From Chamaecyparis obtusa (Eukaryota; Streptophyta; Pinopsida; Cupressales; Cupressaceae): 64,000 nt of DNA. The notes under the pieces were generated by a model, which saw only the letters and a program-made list of their open reading frames with translations, had not been told where the DNA came from and did not search any database. This document shows, piece by piece, positions 34,818 to 47,168 of this stretch; the first letter of the stretch is position 1, and each line of letters starts with the position of its first letter. The position numbers were made by a program, and so were the translations under genes. Location: NCBI GenBank assembly GCA_027943335.1, contig BSBK01001576.1, forward strand, positions 186,001 through 250,000, given 5' to 3'.

Positions 34818-36359
34818 TGTATTGTCTTAAAATGGAAGAACTTCCATGTTAAGAGAATTTATCCCTCTGAGTGAGTGGTCTAGGGTCATGTTAAGAACCT
34901 TGATTGGGTTTTTTCATGTATCTGGCTTTCTCCCCCCATTCTGCTTCTCTCTCCACTTGTTTTCACTATCTTTCTGCATTTCCTAGCATTCTAGATTGAG
35001 GTCCTGAGGTTTTTGACCCCAAGCTCAAAGATGACCTAGACCCTAACCTAGGTCATGGATGACCTTGACCTTGACCTAGGGAGGGGTCTACCTCATCCTT
35101 GACCCAGGGTTCAAATTTCAAGGTTCCATGTTTTTTGGATGTCGGGTTTTGGAAAGATTTATTTTCTCACTTTTGGGTCAGCCATTTCGGGTTTCGGAAT
35201 GGTAAATCCTTAAATTGAATTTAATGTGGGTCCATTTATAGGGGTTAAAGTTAATTGGGATTTAATTCTCCAATGTCGGCCTTCTCTAGAGGTTGCGCCC
35301 TGGATCACTATAAAGGAAGCCTTCCTCTCTCATTTTCACATCCATCTTTCACATCACTTTTTGTAATCAAGCATCCATTATCAAGTAATCTCTCAAGTGA
35401 AAGAAATAAAGAAGGAGAAGGAAAGAAAGAAAGCATTCATTCATCTTCAAGCCTAGCATTCAAGTGTTCAAGCATTCAAGCTTTCATCAAGGAGATCCAT
35501 TGTTAGCCATTGAAGGATTCAATCTCTTTGGAGCCCCCTTGAATATTTCTTCATCCACATTCATCCAAGCCTCCTCATATGCAAAGATCCATTCAAGATT
35601 GGTGTTGAAGATCAAATGCCATTGATTTGAGACATCCTACATTCATTTCTACATACATTTGGAGCATCCCTACTTGTGGATTCAAGGATTCAAATCCTCC
35701 ACAAGGACTTCAACATAAGAAAGGTGAATTGTTTCATTTACTTTGTTTATGCACATTACAATTTAAATTCTATTTAAAAGTTAATTCCTAAATTGGGGTT
35801 TGACCAAGGCAAACCCCCCATCCAAACAACAAAAACTCTCTTTTTCTTGCAGGTACAGCTGCAGGACTGTGGATCTGAGCTTGGATCTAGATACCCTTTT
35901 CGGTGAACTTCTGAGACCTGTGAACAAAATCAAAGATGACCTTCAAAATTTTGAATTAGTCTTTGACCTTTTATTAGAGTAAAGACTACCTACTGCTGGA
36001 AAGATAAAAGTTTTCTGGGTTTTCTCCGTCTCGACATTTCCAGTCTGAAACAAGTTGCAAAATTGCCTGAAACTATACACATACATTAGAAATCAGTATT
36101 TTCCAGATTTTCCCTATTTTGAGGTTAGTATTTGTCTTTCACTTATTTCATATTTCAAGAATATACTCTTCATAGAGAAATATAAGGTTTCCTCCTTCAT
36201 TCATATTCTCCATTGATTGATTCTTTTGTGTATTGACCTTTTGGTTGATCAATTTGGATCTCTCCTTTGGAAATTTTGATTTACAAGTAGATCTCATATT
36301 TTCCCTTTTCATATCGTACTATTCATTTTGGCACCCATATTACTATTTTACCCTATTCA
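34818..36359 (+). repeat. 5' LTR of A1
   Basis: 1542 bp. TATA box 35309-35316 (TATAAAGG, one A shorter than in other copies). TTGACC cluster at about 34995-35105. Ends CTATTCA. Confidence 0.93.
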
Positions 36360-36362
36360 TTT

Positions 36363-36376
36363 TGGTGAACCCGACA
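36363..36376 (+). other. Primer-binding site of A1
   Basis: TGGTGAACCCGACA, three bases after the LTR. Identical to the A2 site. The tRNA was not identified. Confidence 0.65.
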
Positions 36377-36595
36377 TACTTACCCTCTTTTCTTTTGTGG
36401 AATTAGATGCCCTATTGTATTTTGTGGTGTTAGATTTCCTTTTATCTTGTTGATGTTAGATTTTCCCTTTGTGTTAAATATTGCATGCTAATTAGATTTC
36501 AAAAATACAAAAAAAATTGCAAAATTTCTTTCAAAATACAAAAAAATTCATGCTTTATGTTTTCTTAGTTTAGTTCATTGGCATTGTATTGGTTT

Positions 36596-38170
36596 ATGAG
36601 CTTTACTACTTCTAGTCCTACTTATAACATTCTGGTTAGAAGAAGTCATAGACTCATGGGTGCCTTTGATCCTGAATCTTCCTCTCCTTTCCTTAGGATC
36701 CCAGATGATAATTTGATTCTTCATGATTCCAATCCTATTTTGGAGAAAAACTCTTGTCACTCATCTCATGATGAGGATGATGCTTTAAGAGTTCCTACTG
36801 AACAAGTTCAAAAATTTCAACTGAACTTGATAAAATGGGTAATTGGCTTATTCAAGAAAACCATAATCAAGATTCTATTCAAGCTATAGAGGCTCTTAAG
36901 AAAGTTCTTTGTGATAGTGATCAAGGTGTTAATCTTCTTCATGGTATTACTCACCTCATGCATTCAAATGTTAAAAATTTAGCTCAAGAAGCTCAAGACT
37001 TAGGGTTGATTCCTCCTATCGCTAGTGTAGAACCTTCTTCTAATCCTTTACCAAGTATTCCTACCTATACTCCTTCTTTGTTGACTATGACGGTTCCCTC
37101 GGTTCCTATGAGTGTTCCTCTTGTGTCCCTTTCTACATCACAACCTTCCTATCATAATGTTCCTTTTACTTATTCCAATCTTCTTCCAACTATAGTTCCT
37201 AGTGTTCCTCCAGTTGTATCTTCCATTCCTACAACTTCTTACACTTTACCTAGTGTTTCTAATGTTTCTATTCCTTCTATTTCCTCTAATGATTCAACAA
37301 TCATCGGTTTGGCTCAAACTATGTCATCCTTACAACAACAACTTTCTTCCTTAACTCAAAACAAGTTTAGTATTCCTAGATGTGACATGGGAAGTCCTTT
37401 GTCCCTAGATATCATTTGTACTCCCATTCCTCAGCAAGTTGATAGGCCTCATCTTGAGAATTACAATGGAAAAGAAGATCTTTGTTCATCATGTTAAAAC
37501 ATTTCAAAGCCTTTGTAGTGATTATGCTCATGACCATAGGATTTTAGCCAAACTGTTTGCTAGAACTTTTCATGACAAGGCCTTACTATGTCAAGATAAA
37601 CAAACAAGCGAATGCAGTTGCTGATCAAGTTGTTGTTGCATCTCACAATGCCACTTTTGCATCCACTTCTTTTTGATTAAATCATACATTTACTCCTCTT
37701 TCTGAATCTTTACATTCTGTTATGAATAGGTTATTTATTGCTATTATGATTACTTTACCTCCTATTCGACCTTTTTTTCCTGCTACGGTTGCATCTAAAT
37801 CTTTTGATCCTAAATATTTTTGTCAATATCATCACTAGAATGGTCATGATACTGAGAAGTGTTATTCTTTAAAACATAAGGTTCAAGGCTTAATTGATTC
37901 TAATGCCTTATCTATTGATAATCTTGATGGTAGTGGGAACAAATCTATCTCTCCTCCTAATCAAAACCTTCAAATCTATATGAATCCTTTACTTACACAT
38001 GATACTAATACCATTACTCAGCCATCTTCTATGGAGATTGTGTATGATTCAAAGATGGATGATCTCAATCATGTTGGTCAAAATATATCTCCACCTCAAC
38101 CTCAACCTCAGCTTCAACCTCAAGTTCAATCTCAACTTCAACCAAAACCTAAGCCTAAATTGAAAACTTA
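36596..38170 (+). pseudogene. Gag of A1, frameshifted and internally deleted
   Basis: Starts 'MSFTTSSPTYNILVRRSHRL'. A shift occurs near 36820; the frame recovers at 36835 ('MGNWLIQENHNQDS'). Near 37586 about 420 bp are missing relative to A2 (equivalent to 21919-22338), removing most of the Retrotrans_gag core from 'DKAL' to just before 'QDKQ'. The knuckle region (about 37810-37870) has stops. A Pro/Gln-rich linker follows (38090-38165). Confidence 0.85.
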
Positions 38171-38216
38171 ACCTAAACCTCGACAAAAACCTAAGAATAA
38201 AAGATCTCAAGAAATT

Positions 38217-39399
38217 TTGATTACCTTTGATGATTCTAAGACTATTAAAGCTCTTGATGGTCCCCTTTACATTTATGCTAGGATTTCTCAGAAACCTACT
38301 CGTGGTTGTCTTGTTGATCCTACATCCTTAGTCAATGTTATTACTGAAGAAAATATTTTTATGAAAATCTTGCAATGTGATTATTATGATACATCAGATG
38401 TGTGGATTGGGACTTGTAATGGTTTTCTTTATCCATCATTTGATTATATTAATTTTCTGGTTGAACTTTGTGGAAAAATTGTGAACACTACCTTTGTTGT
38501 TGTTTCTACTTCTGATTAATTTCAAGTTAAGGTTGGTTTTCCATGGTTAAATGCCATGCATGTTTTTTGCTTCACCTATCCATAAATGTCTTAAATTTTT
38601 TCATGATGAAGAAGTGAAGATGGTTAATCATAGTTTATATCAACCTTCTAGGCCCAAAGATTGTGTTATTCTTGATTTCTTTTGGCCTTCATTACCTAAT
38701 GCATGTCCTCCTCGACCTAATAATCTTTTCCATTCATATCAAGCCTATAAGCATTGTAAGATTCTCAAATTAAGTGTACCTCCTATGGATCTTAGTCGTG
38801 GTATTTTTCCTACACCTTCCATACCTCCTTTATCTATAGCTTCTAGTTTGGTTAATCAAGCTCCTAATGTTGCTTGTCAATCTACTGAGAATCCTATTGA
38901 TCTTCCTAAAGAACCTGTGAAGGATCTTGTGGTTGTTCCTCCTCATTCTCAACCTATTTCGAGTAAAGAAAAGTGTAATCAATCTGCTAATGAACATCGT
39001 AAAAAGTTTCATGCTCAAGATAAAGCTCGTAATTCTTCTCTTCAAAGATCTCTACCTTCTTCGGATAAACCTATGCATGATGTGTTAGAAGAAGTTATTA
39101 CTAATAATGATGTTAAGATGCATGATTATGATGATTCTATTCATTTCTTAGATTCTATTTTGATTAATTTGGATGAAGAAGATACTCTTGATGATACTGA
39201 TGATGTTAATGATGAATATGAGACTATTGACATTGACATTGATTTACCTAATATGATTTCATCACAATTGACTATTACATCTAGTGTTGAACATTGTGAT
39301 TCTCAAGAGGATCCTTGTTTAGAACTGGCTATCATTCCTACTGTGTTGGATATAGTCCCTCTTGCGAGTTACCCACCTTCCCTAAATGATATACAATGA
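38217..39399 (+). pseudogene. Protease-like domain and acidic tail of A1
   Basis: Same frame as the A2 protease: 'RGCLVDPTSLVNVITEE', then stop at 38517-38519 and a shift inside 'FPWLNAMHV'. The tail (38551-39399, 282 codons) stays open and ends in the same acidic stretch and 'SYPPSLNDIQ' as A2. The Asp-Pro-Thr in place of Asp-Ser/Thr-Gly occurs in both copies, so it is ancestral to them. Confidence 0.75.
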
Positions 39400-40539
39400 G
39401 ATGGGGAGCGTAGGTGGCATGCTTGATTGGCTTGTCCTTTATGGTAGCCTTTGTTGTGTGTTTTCCTATTGTACTATGCTTCTCCCATGATGTGTTTGCT
39501 AAATGTTGTTAGATTCTTTTATATGACCCTTGTTACTCATTTGGTGCAAGGTGATAAAGGAATCAAACCTATTGTACAATTCCTCTATATTTATCTCTAT
39601 TCTTCTATATGTGGTTTCATGTTATGTTGTAATTGTGCTATTATTCGTAAATGTTTTCTTGTGTAATCTACTTAGATTTGAGACGTGGTAGCACTAATTA
39701 TTTTTGGTCTCCATGTCATGGTTTGAAAAGATTCTTCTTTGTATTCCTTATGTGATCTTTCCTCCTTTGTGATCGTAGTTATCCTTTCTTTGGGGAATGA
39801 TGTCAATTCATTTGCAATAATATCATATATATATATATTATCTTATGATCATACTAACTGCATGATAGGTAGATCCCTTCTATGTTCTCTGTATGTTTAT
39901 GTGATATTTCCCTTGACTTGTCTTCGTCTGGGGGCATCTTGTAGTGGAAAAGTAATCATTGGAGTTGTTTATGTTTCTGTTAATGCCATTGCTCCTGTTA
40001 AAGTGTTAGCAATGACTTTAATGTGGGGACATACAGTCTGCTCACTTATTGTACATGCGCACTTTGATACACATATATTATTTTTCAAGATACCTTTTCT
40101 CCCTTTTTGGATTAGTGACTAATCCTTAAAGCATGGATTTATATTTTAGGATCTCTTGATCCTACCAATTTCAAATTTTTGATCCCTTAAGGGTGGAGGT
40201 GTCCTTAAGACTGGATCTCTTTTGCTTTTGGTTTTATTCTTATGAAATAGAATATTCCTAAGGGTGAATCCTTGATGAGTTGACTAGTGAGTAGCCACAT
40301 TCACTAGGTGGTTCAATTCCATCTTTCCAGTTGCGTCGTTTCCTTGTGTGGTTCACAATGGGACATAAGTTCTCATTGGGTGAGATAGTCTCTCTCTCTC
40401 TCTCATTGTGATCTTGGAGTTGATGAAGAATTGAGTTCTCAGGGGCTTGAGGTTTCCTTTTTTCCTTTGATTACGATAAGATTATCTTTTCATTTTGATC
40501 TCCTTTACCAAGAGTTTGCATCGAGTCCATACTCTTGCT
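39400..40539 (+). other. Non-coding 3' region of A1
   Basis: Corresponds to 18941-20107 of A2. It has a 127-codon frame (39739-40122) matching the 89-codon frame in A2 and a CT repeat near 40391-40405. No known domain. Confidence 0.5.
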
Positions 40540-40554
40540 AAAGTGGGGGCTTAA
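40540..40554 (+). other. Polypurine tract of A1
   Basis: AAAGTGGGGGCTTAA immediately before the 3' LTR. Confidence 0.8.
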
Positions 40555-42107
40555 TGTATCATCTTAAAATGGAAGCACTTCCATGTTAAGAGAGTTTATT
40601 CCTCTAAGTGAGTGGTCTGGGGTCATGTTAAGCACCTTGATCAGGTCTTTTCATGTATCTAGCTTTCTCCCCCCATTTTGCTTCTCTCTCCATGTGTTTT
40701 CACTATCTTTCTGCATTTCCTAGCATTCTGGATTGAGGTCCTGAGGTTTTTGACCTCAAGCTCAAAGATGACCTTGAGGGTCAAAGATGACCTAGACCCT
40801 TACCTAGGTCAGGGATGACCTTGACCCTAACCTAGGGTAGGGTCTACCTCATCCTTGACCCAGGGTTCAAATTTCAAAGTTCCATGATTTTCGGATGTCG
40901 GGTTTTGGAAAGATTTATTTTCTCGCTTCTAGGTCGACCATTTCAGGTTTCAGAGTGGTAAATCTTTAAATTGCATTTAATGCGGGTCCATTTCTAGGGG
41001 TTAAGGTTAATTGGGATTTAATTATTCAATGTCGGCCTTCTCTAGAGGTTTGTGCCCTAGATCACTATAAAAGGAAGCCTTCCTCTCTCATTTTCACATC
41101 CATCTTTCACATCACTTTTTGCAATCAAGCATCCATTATCAAGTAATCTCTCAAGTGCAAGCAAGCAAGAAGGAGAAGGAAAGAAAGAAAGCATTCATTT
41201 ATCTTCAATCCTAGCATTCAAGTGTTCAAGCATTCATCAAGGAGATCCATTGTTAGCCATTGAATGATTCAGTCTCTTTGGAGCCCCCTTGAAGATTTCT
41301 TCATCCACATTCATCCAAGCCTCCTTATATGAAAAGATTCATTCAAGATTGGTGTTGAAGATCAAATTCCATTGATTTGAGATATCCTACATTCATTTAT
41401 ACATACATTTGGAGCATCCCTACTTGTGGATTCAAGGATTCGAATCCTCCATAAGGACTTGAACAGAAGCAAGGTGAATTGTATCATTTACTTTGTTTAT
41501 GCACATTACAATTTCAATTCAATTTCAAGGTTAATTTCTAAATTGGGGTTTGACCAAGGCAAACCCCCCATTCAAACTAAAAAACCCTCTTTTTCTTGCA
41601 GGTACAGGTGCAGGACTGTGGATTTGAGCTTGGATTGGATACCCTTTTCGGTGAACTTCTGAGATCTACGAACAAAATCAAAGATGACTTCAGAATTTGG
41701 AAGTAGTCTTTCCCCTTTTATCGGGGTCAAAGGCTACTTGTTACCAGAAAGACAAAAGTTTTCTAGGTTTTCTCCTCCTTAGCATTTCCAGTTCGGAACA
41801 AGTTCTAGAATTGCCCGAAACTATACACAGACATCAGAAATCAGCATTTTCTAGATCTGCCCTATTTTGAGGTTAGTATGTGTCTTTCACTTATTTCAGA
41901 TTTCAAGCATATACTCTTCATAGAGAAATATAAGGTTTCCTCCTTCATTCATATTCTCCATAGATTGATTCTTTTGTGTATTGACCTTTTGGTTGATCAA
42001 TTTGGATCTCTCCTTTGGGAATTTGGATTTACAAGTATATCTCATATTTTCCCTTTTCATATCATACTATTCATTTTGGCACCCATACTACTATTTTACC
42101 CTATTCA
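40555..42107 (+). repeat. 3' LTR of A1
   Basis: 1553 bp. TATAAAAG at 41066-41073; TTGACC cluster at about 40745-40860. Ends CTATTCA followed by the target copy GTTTA. Confidence 0.93.
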
Positions 42108-42568
42108 GTTTATCACCTTCACATTTATCTTGTTTTCTTTTAGTCATGTTAAATTATCCCATAAAGATCCATTTGGCATCAGGTAAGTTGTTTGATAACT
42201 AGTCCCAAAGATTAGCTCTTTCTCTATAGTCATATGATGCATATATGTTACAGATTCCCACTTCTTGATTCTTATCTTTGAATTTCCCCTAGATTACCCT
42301 TTGGCAAGGAGAAGTGCCTTTAGAAGTCATCTTATCAGCCCAATTATTTCCTATTAACATAGAAACTCCTCCTTTGCCTCTATTATGTTCTGAGTATATA
42401 CAAGTGGCTTTGTTCCAAATGAATTTGAGAGTGTTGTGAGCATGATATCTAGTGACCTTGATATCTTGAAGACAGATAACATATTTTTAATGAATCTTGT
42501 TACACCAATTTTTGACAATGTACTTTCTATTAGGCATTTCCAGACCCCTAACATTCCAGCTATGTATG
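42108..42568 (-). pseudogene. LINE endonuclease N-terminal part (main LINE)
   Basis: Minus strand begins 'INIHSWNVRGLEMPNRK' at about 42568, the usual start of the plant L1 endonuclease (SWN.RGL). 'KYVICLQDIKVTRY' follows, in the place of LQETK. It continues in 34817-33863 after removal of A1. Frame is broken in places. Confidence 0.82.
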
Positions 42569-43144
42569 TTAATCATCATAAAGATTTGGGTGTATTTTTA
42601 TTCTTGCATAGTCTGTTAAAGCATTCTGGAAGCTCTTTGCTTTTAATTTTGTTATTTTCTCATTATTTCTTATACTGCTGCTTCTTTCATAAGTTTTCCT
42701 TTTTTCCTTTTTAGAGACCACTTCTACAAACCCATCTTCGTCCTCTCCTTGTTCACTATTTATGGACAAGGAAAGACTGTCAGCAATGCAAATAGTGTCT
42801 TTTTTTATGAGGTTCTGATCATTATTTCCATCTCCACATTCTTCTTGTAATATATCGGGAGGTATACTATCAGTGCAGGTCATAACTTGTTCAACCAAAT
42901 GTTGTTCTATCCCTTTTAGAGTATTTTTATTTTTGATTTTGGAGAGGGATATTTTTTGGGCATTTTGACAGGGAGCATTGTCTTGATTGACCTTCTCTCT
43001 AGGTACATGAATGTACTGGGGGTGACAAGAAAAAGGGTTTTGTAAATCCTTATTCTGAGCAACAGCGTGGATTTTGAATTCATCCTCAAAGATAGGGTTA
43101 GACAAAGATACAAATTTGTCCAGAGGAGTGTCAAGGGTTTCCAT
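42569..43144 (-). pseudogene. LINE ORF1 C-terminal part
   Basis: 191 codons, acidic then basic, ending just before the endonuclease: 'EQGEDEDGFVEVVSKKEKRK' is the common D-G-F-..-V motif at the end of plant LINE ORF1. The frame is joined upstream, past element B, to 54512-55528. Confidence 0.75.
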
Positions 43145-43248
43145 TACACTATTATTGTTACCACTGTGGTATTAATAACTTGATTTTTGTTAATATTACT
43201 TTCTTCATTTCCCTTGATAGGGCTTCTAGTTAGGTTATTACTCCTAAT

Positions 43249-44535
43249 TGTAATACCTCAAAAATGGGCTATAAGTTCATTAACCTCCTATATCGACATA
43301 TCGAACGAAATCAACATCAAAGTCCTAACCTAAGGCACATCTGAACATCATCAAATCCTAATTGATTATCCTAAATTTTGCATCGGAGAAAATTCCTAGT
43401 AATATTCCTAGTTATCTTAATTATCTTTAATTTTATAATTATTTGGTGATAAATCATATTTATCCTAAAGTTTGATTAATTGAATATTCTCAATATTTAA
43501 TTAATTAGATTTAATTTGGCCACTTAATTGTTTAATTGAATTTAATTCCATTATTCCTAATTATGATATTTAATTTTGACAATAAATCCACAATCTTACA
43601 AATAATTGATTAAATATTTTATTTAATTAATTAAATCATTTCTGTCAATTTTTAATATTGTAATTTTGAATAAAAGTTTGATTAAATGATTGATTAACCC
43701 ATAAATCAATTATTTTATTTTTCAAAAATCAGTTAAGTTGAGAATAAATCACTTTATTTATTTATTAATTCATAATTATCCATGTGCACAATCAAAGAGT
43801 AGTTAAACTCCAAATCAGAAAATCAATGCAAGTTATTGACTTTTTGGAACTCAACATCATTTTTGAGTTTTAAAGTTGATCTAAACTTCTAATTTGAGTT
43901 AAAAAGCTATTTTTGGATGATTTGCATGTTTTTGTGAATTAAATTATCTTTATTTTCAGATAACTCAAAAATCAAGTTGAGTTTATTTGAGTGATTTATG
44001 GCTTTCTTTCATGCATCCTCAAAGCCCTGGATTTCTATAAAATCAAGGCTTTAGCTCTTCACAAATCATCTCTCAAATCTACAAGAATTTGCATAATCAC
44101 GCTGAAAAATTGCTATCTGGAGAATCAAAGCTTATTGTGAATCAAGGCTATTGTGAGATCAATTTGGTTTTTACATTTATTTAGATTCATTTTTATATCA
44201 TTGTTAGATTAACTGCATATCAATTTCATATCAATTCATTCTAGATTAGATTCATATCAAGTTTTCATCATATAATTGCATAGAAAATATCAAAAAATAT
44301 AGATTAATTGCATTCATATTTCATATCAGTTTTGCATTCAAATCCTTCATTTAGGTGTCGTTAAGGTCACTAATCTCGATAACAATTTGAGAACATCATA
44401 CTCACACCTATTAAAAGATAATAAATCGCCTGGTTAGTTTAGCTTTCAATTCATTGCACGATTTCATTTTTGCTAACCTCTAATGTTTTACTAAAGTGTT
44501 GTGTCTATAGATCAGGTACAATTTTCACACACACA
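43249..44535 (+). repeat. 5' LTR of B
   Basis: Starts TGTAATACCTC and ends in a CA run. Very AT-rich, with Leu/Tyr-poor frames only. TATAAAAT at 44036-44043 is a likely TATA box. Confidence 0.93.
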
Positions 44536-44539
44536 TTTT

Positions 44540-44557
44540 TGGCACCCACCGTGGGGC
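44540..44557 (+). other. Primer-binding site of B
   Basis: TGGCACCCACCGTGGGGC, four T after the LTR. The TTTTTGGC(G/A)CCCACCGTGGGG block is typical of plant Ty3/gypsy elements at this position. Confidence 0.75.
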
Positions 44558-47168
44558 AACCCACCTTTACATGCTAGTTTTAATTTTTTTGGGGAGCTAA
44601 ACCTTTAAAGTTTCAAAGATTTAATTTTATCTCCCAAACTGCTAGGAGTTTTGCTCTAAAATTTGTTTTTCAAGTTAGACACATATCAGAAAAGCTACAA
44701 TAAAAAATTTAGAATTTTCTGAGATGTTTTGAATTTTTAATAAATTTTTCTTGAAATTTTGGAAAAAATCAATATCTGACGCAAATCAGCATATTTTTTA
44801 GAATTTTTTATATTTTCAGAAAGCTCTTTAAATTCTACAAGGGGCCATTATTTATATTTTAAATTTGGACACAATATAGTAGCTCAAATAGTCAATTTAC
44901 AAAAATTAGTCTATTTTGGTAAAACGGGTCTCTAGGGCACAAATGAAGAGATTTTTAAAAAAATTTTACATTTTTGGAAAGCTCTCTATTTTTTAGTAGG
45001 GGTCTCTATTCTGAATTTCTATTTTTGTGGCCAAAATCATATCAAAAAAATCATATCTTGTTGACTAGGTCAAATGTAGCAAAAAAAAAATAAAAATTTG
45101 TGATGGGTATGCACTTATTTTTTTACATGGTTCAATAAATGATATGAGTTGTCATTTGGGTTAATTTTTGGTTATTATTACTGATAATAATTGATTTTTA
45201 GAGCTAACCCTAGGGTTTTCATAAGTTGAAGATATGTTGCATATCTTGTTTGCTTGTTTGCTTATTTTCTTATCGGAGAGTTTGTTGCTTGCTTGCGCGG
45301 GATTGCTTAACAAAGATAAAAATAAAGTAAATATCTACTAAGTGCATCATGAGGATCTTAGGTATTCTACTTGTTTTGATAATATTTTGATTTGGACTTA
45401 AAATAAATCTCTCGTGTGTCTAGCTTGAGTGCTTCTTTTCATGCTTTTGTTTTACACACTTGCATAATTGATACTAGGTTGTGACACCTTAGGTATTCAT
45501 TTAAGCAGTCTTAGATACTTGTGATTGATCTAGATTTCTATCTTGGGTTATTGGACTCGCTAATCCATTGGCCCCTCATTCCACCCCGTGGTTGCAATCT
45601 TAGCACCATAAAGGGGAGGGGTCTAGAGGATAGAAGCGTTAATTGTTCCACCAGGCAACCCTTTTGTGCTTTTCAGAACTCACTTGTTTTCTAAGTTGTG
45701 GACTCATTTTTAGCTTGTGTGAGGGGTTAATTGTTCCACCTTGTGGGCTCACCTCATATTCTCTTTAAGTGTTAAGTGTTCCTCTTTCTGCTTTTGGGTA
45801 CTTTCAGTAGATTTACTTTCAAAAATATATCTGTGCTCACATAGTAATTAGGCCCTATGAACACTATTTGTGATTCTTGAGAGATTGGATTCCTAGTGAA
45901 ATCCTTCTTGATGATGGAATTCTTGTAGGTAGGGAGGATACTTAGTGCGTTTCACATTCTACTCGATTAGTGCATCTTCTCTTATTGATCGATACATTCT
46001 CTCTCCGGAGAGGTTGATAGATCACGTGGGGTTGACATCATAGGCCTTGGTGAAACAAACTTTATCTTAGTGTGTCAGATTAATCTGCTTGCCTTGTTTG
46101 GGTTAAAAGTGAAGAGGCGTCAAAACCTTGGATCTAGAGCCAAGTCCCCTTAAGGTATCATACTGTGAGTCACCTTTAGAGAGGGTTAACCTTAGCAGAC
46201 GATCCCTTCATAGGGAAAACTGCGTTGACGTAACCTCAAGTGGTAATAGCCATTTCAGACATGGTAGTAACAATTGCTATATAAATGTCCTTGTGGAAGA
46301 AATCTTCACAGGTGTGGTTCATTGTTGGGTTGTCAGATCTCCCTAGCAGCTCCTGATTGATTAAATTCTCAGACTGTGTCAAAACCCTGGTGCGCTAGGA
46401 TTGGAGTTCACCCCTTTGGATCATAAAAGTTGTAGAGTCAAACCATTACTAAAAACCCTAGAGAGGCCAAATTTTCCTTTTTAGGAATATGTGCGTTATT
46501 GCAAAACTTTTTGGAACATACACAATTAGCGCTTCTGAGGATTAGAATGAATAAAATCACTTGATTGTTCATGCGCAAGGTTTCTTTTTCTCTTGTTCAT
46601 TATTTTCAAACATGCTTGAAATCACTTGCTTGCTATTTTGCATGCTTGTTTATCAATCTGGTTACTGAAAACAGACAAATCTATTACAATCCTCAAATTT
46701 GGACATTAAGATTTGCAAACAATCCGAATCTAAAAACTCAAAATTTGCAAAATCTGAAGTAAAATTCTTTTCTAGAGTCAAAAGTCATCTCAGGAGGTCA
46801 GAAAGTCATATGAGTTTCTATCAAGTGTTGTTTCATTACTGCCCATCTATCGTATGGTAAAGAACCAAGTGTCATACGAGTCTTTCTGCCAGTCAAATTC
46901 AAAAAGTCAAATCCTGCTAGCAACTGTCGTATGAGCTTTTCAACTGTCATTTCATAGCATACCCACTGTTGTACGAGATTTTCAACTGTCGTTTCATAGC
47001 ATACCCACTGTCGTGTGAGTCTGCAGAGTGTCATTTGGGAAAATTTTGAAAAGTTGTCAGAAAATTGTCAGAATTGCTAGATACCCAGCTTTTTCAGCCT
47101 AGTTCCATAATTTGTCAAACAAATTACTATGTCAGGAATAGAGTAGTAGCTATTGAGAATCAGTACAC
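44558..47168 (+). other. Leader region of B
   Basis: 2.6 kb without a recognised protein. At 46880-47035 a unit with 'actgtcg(t)' plus 'tttcatagcatacccactgt' is repeated two to three times. Long leaders with repeats are common in large gypsy elements. Confidence 0.55.

Larger units (their letters stand above)
34818..42107 (+). mobile_element. LTR retrotransposon A1 (gag-protease only)
   Basis: 7290 bp, LTRs at 34818-36359 and 40555-42107, flanked by a perfect GTTTA duplication (34813-34817, 42108-42112). Same order as A2: primer site, gag, protease-like domain, about 1.1 kb non-coding, polypurine tract. No pol genes. It sits in the LINE endonuclease and is therefore younger. Compared with A2 it lost about 420 bp of the gag core. 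Confidence 0.95.
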
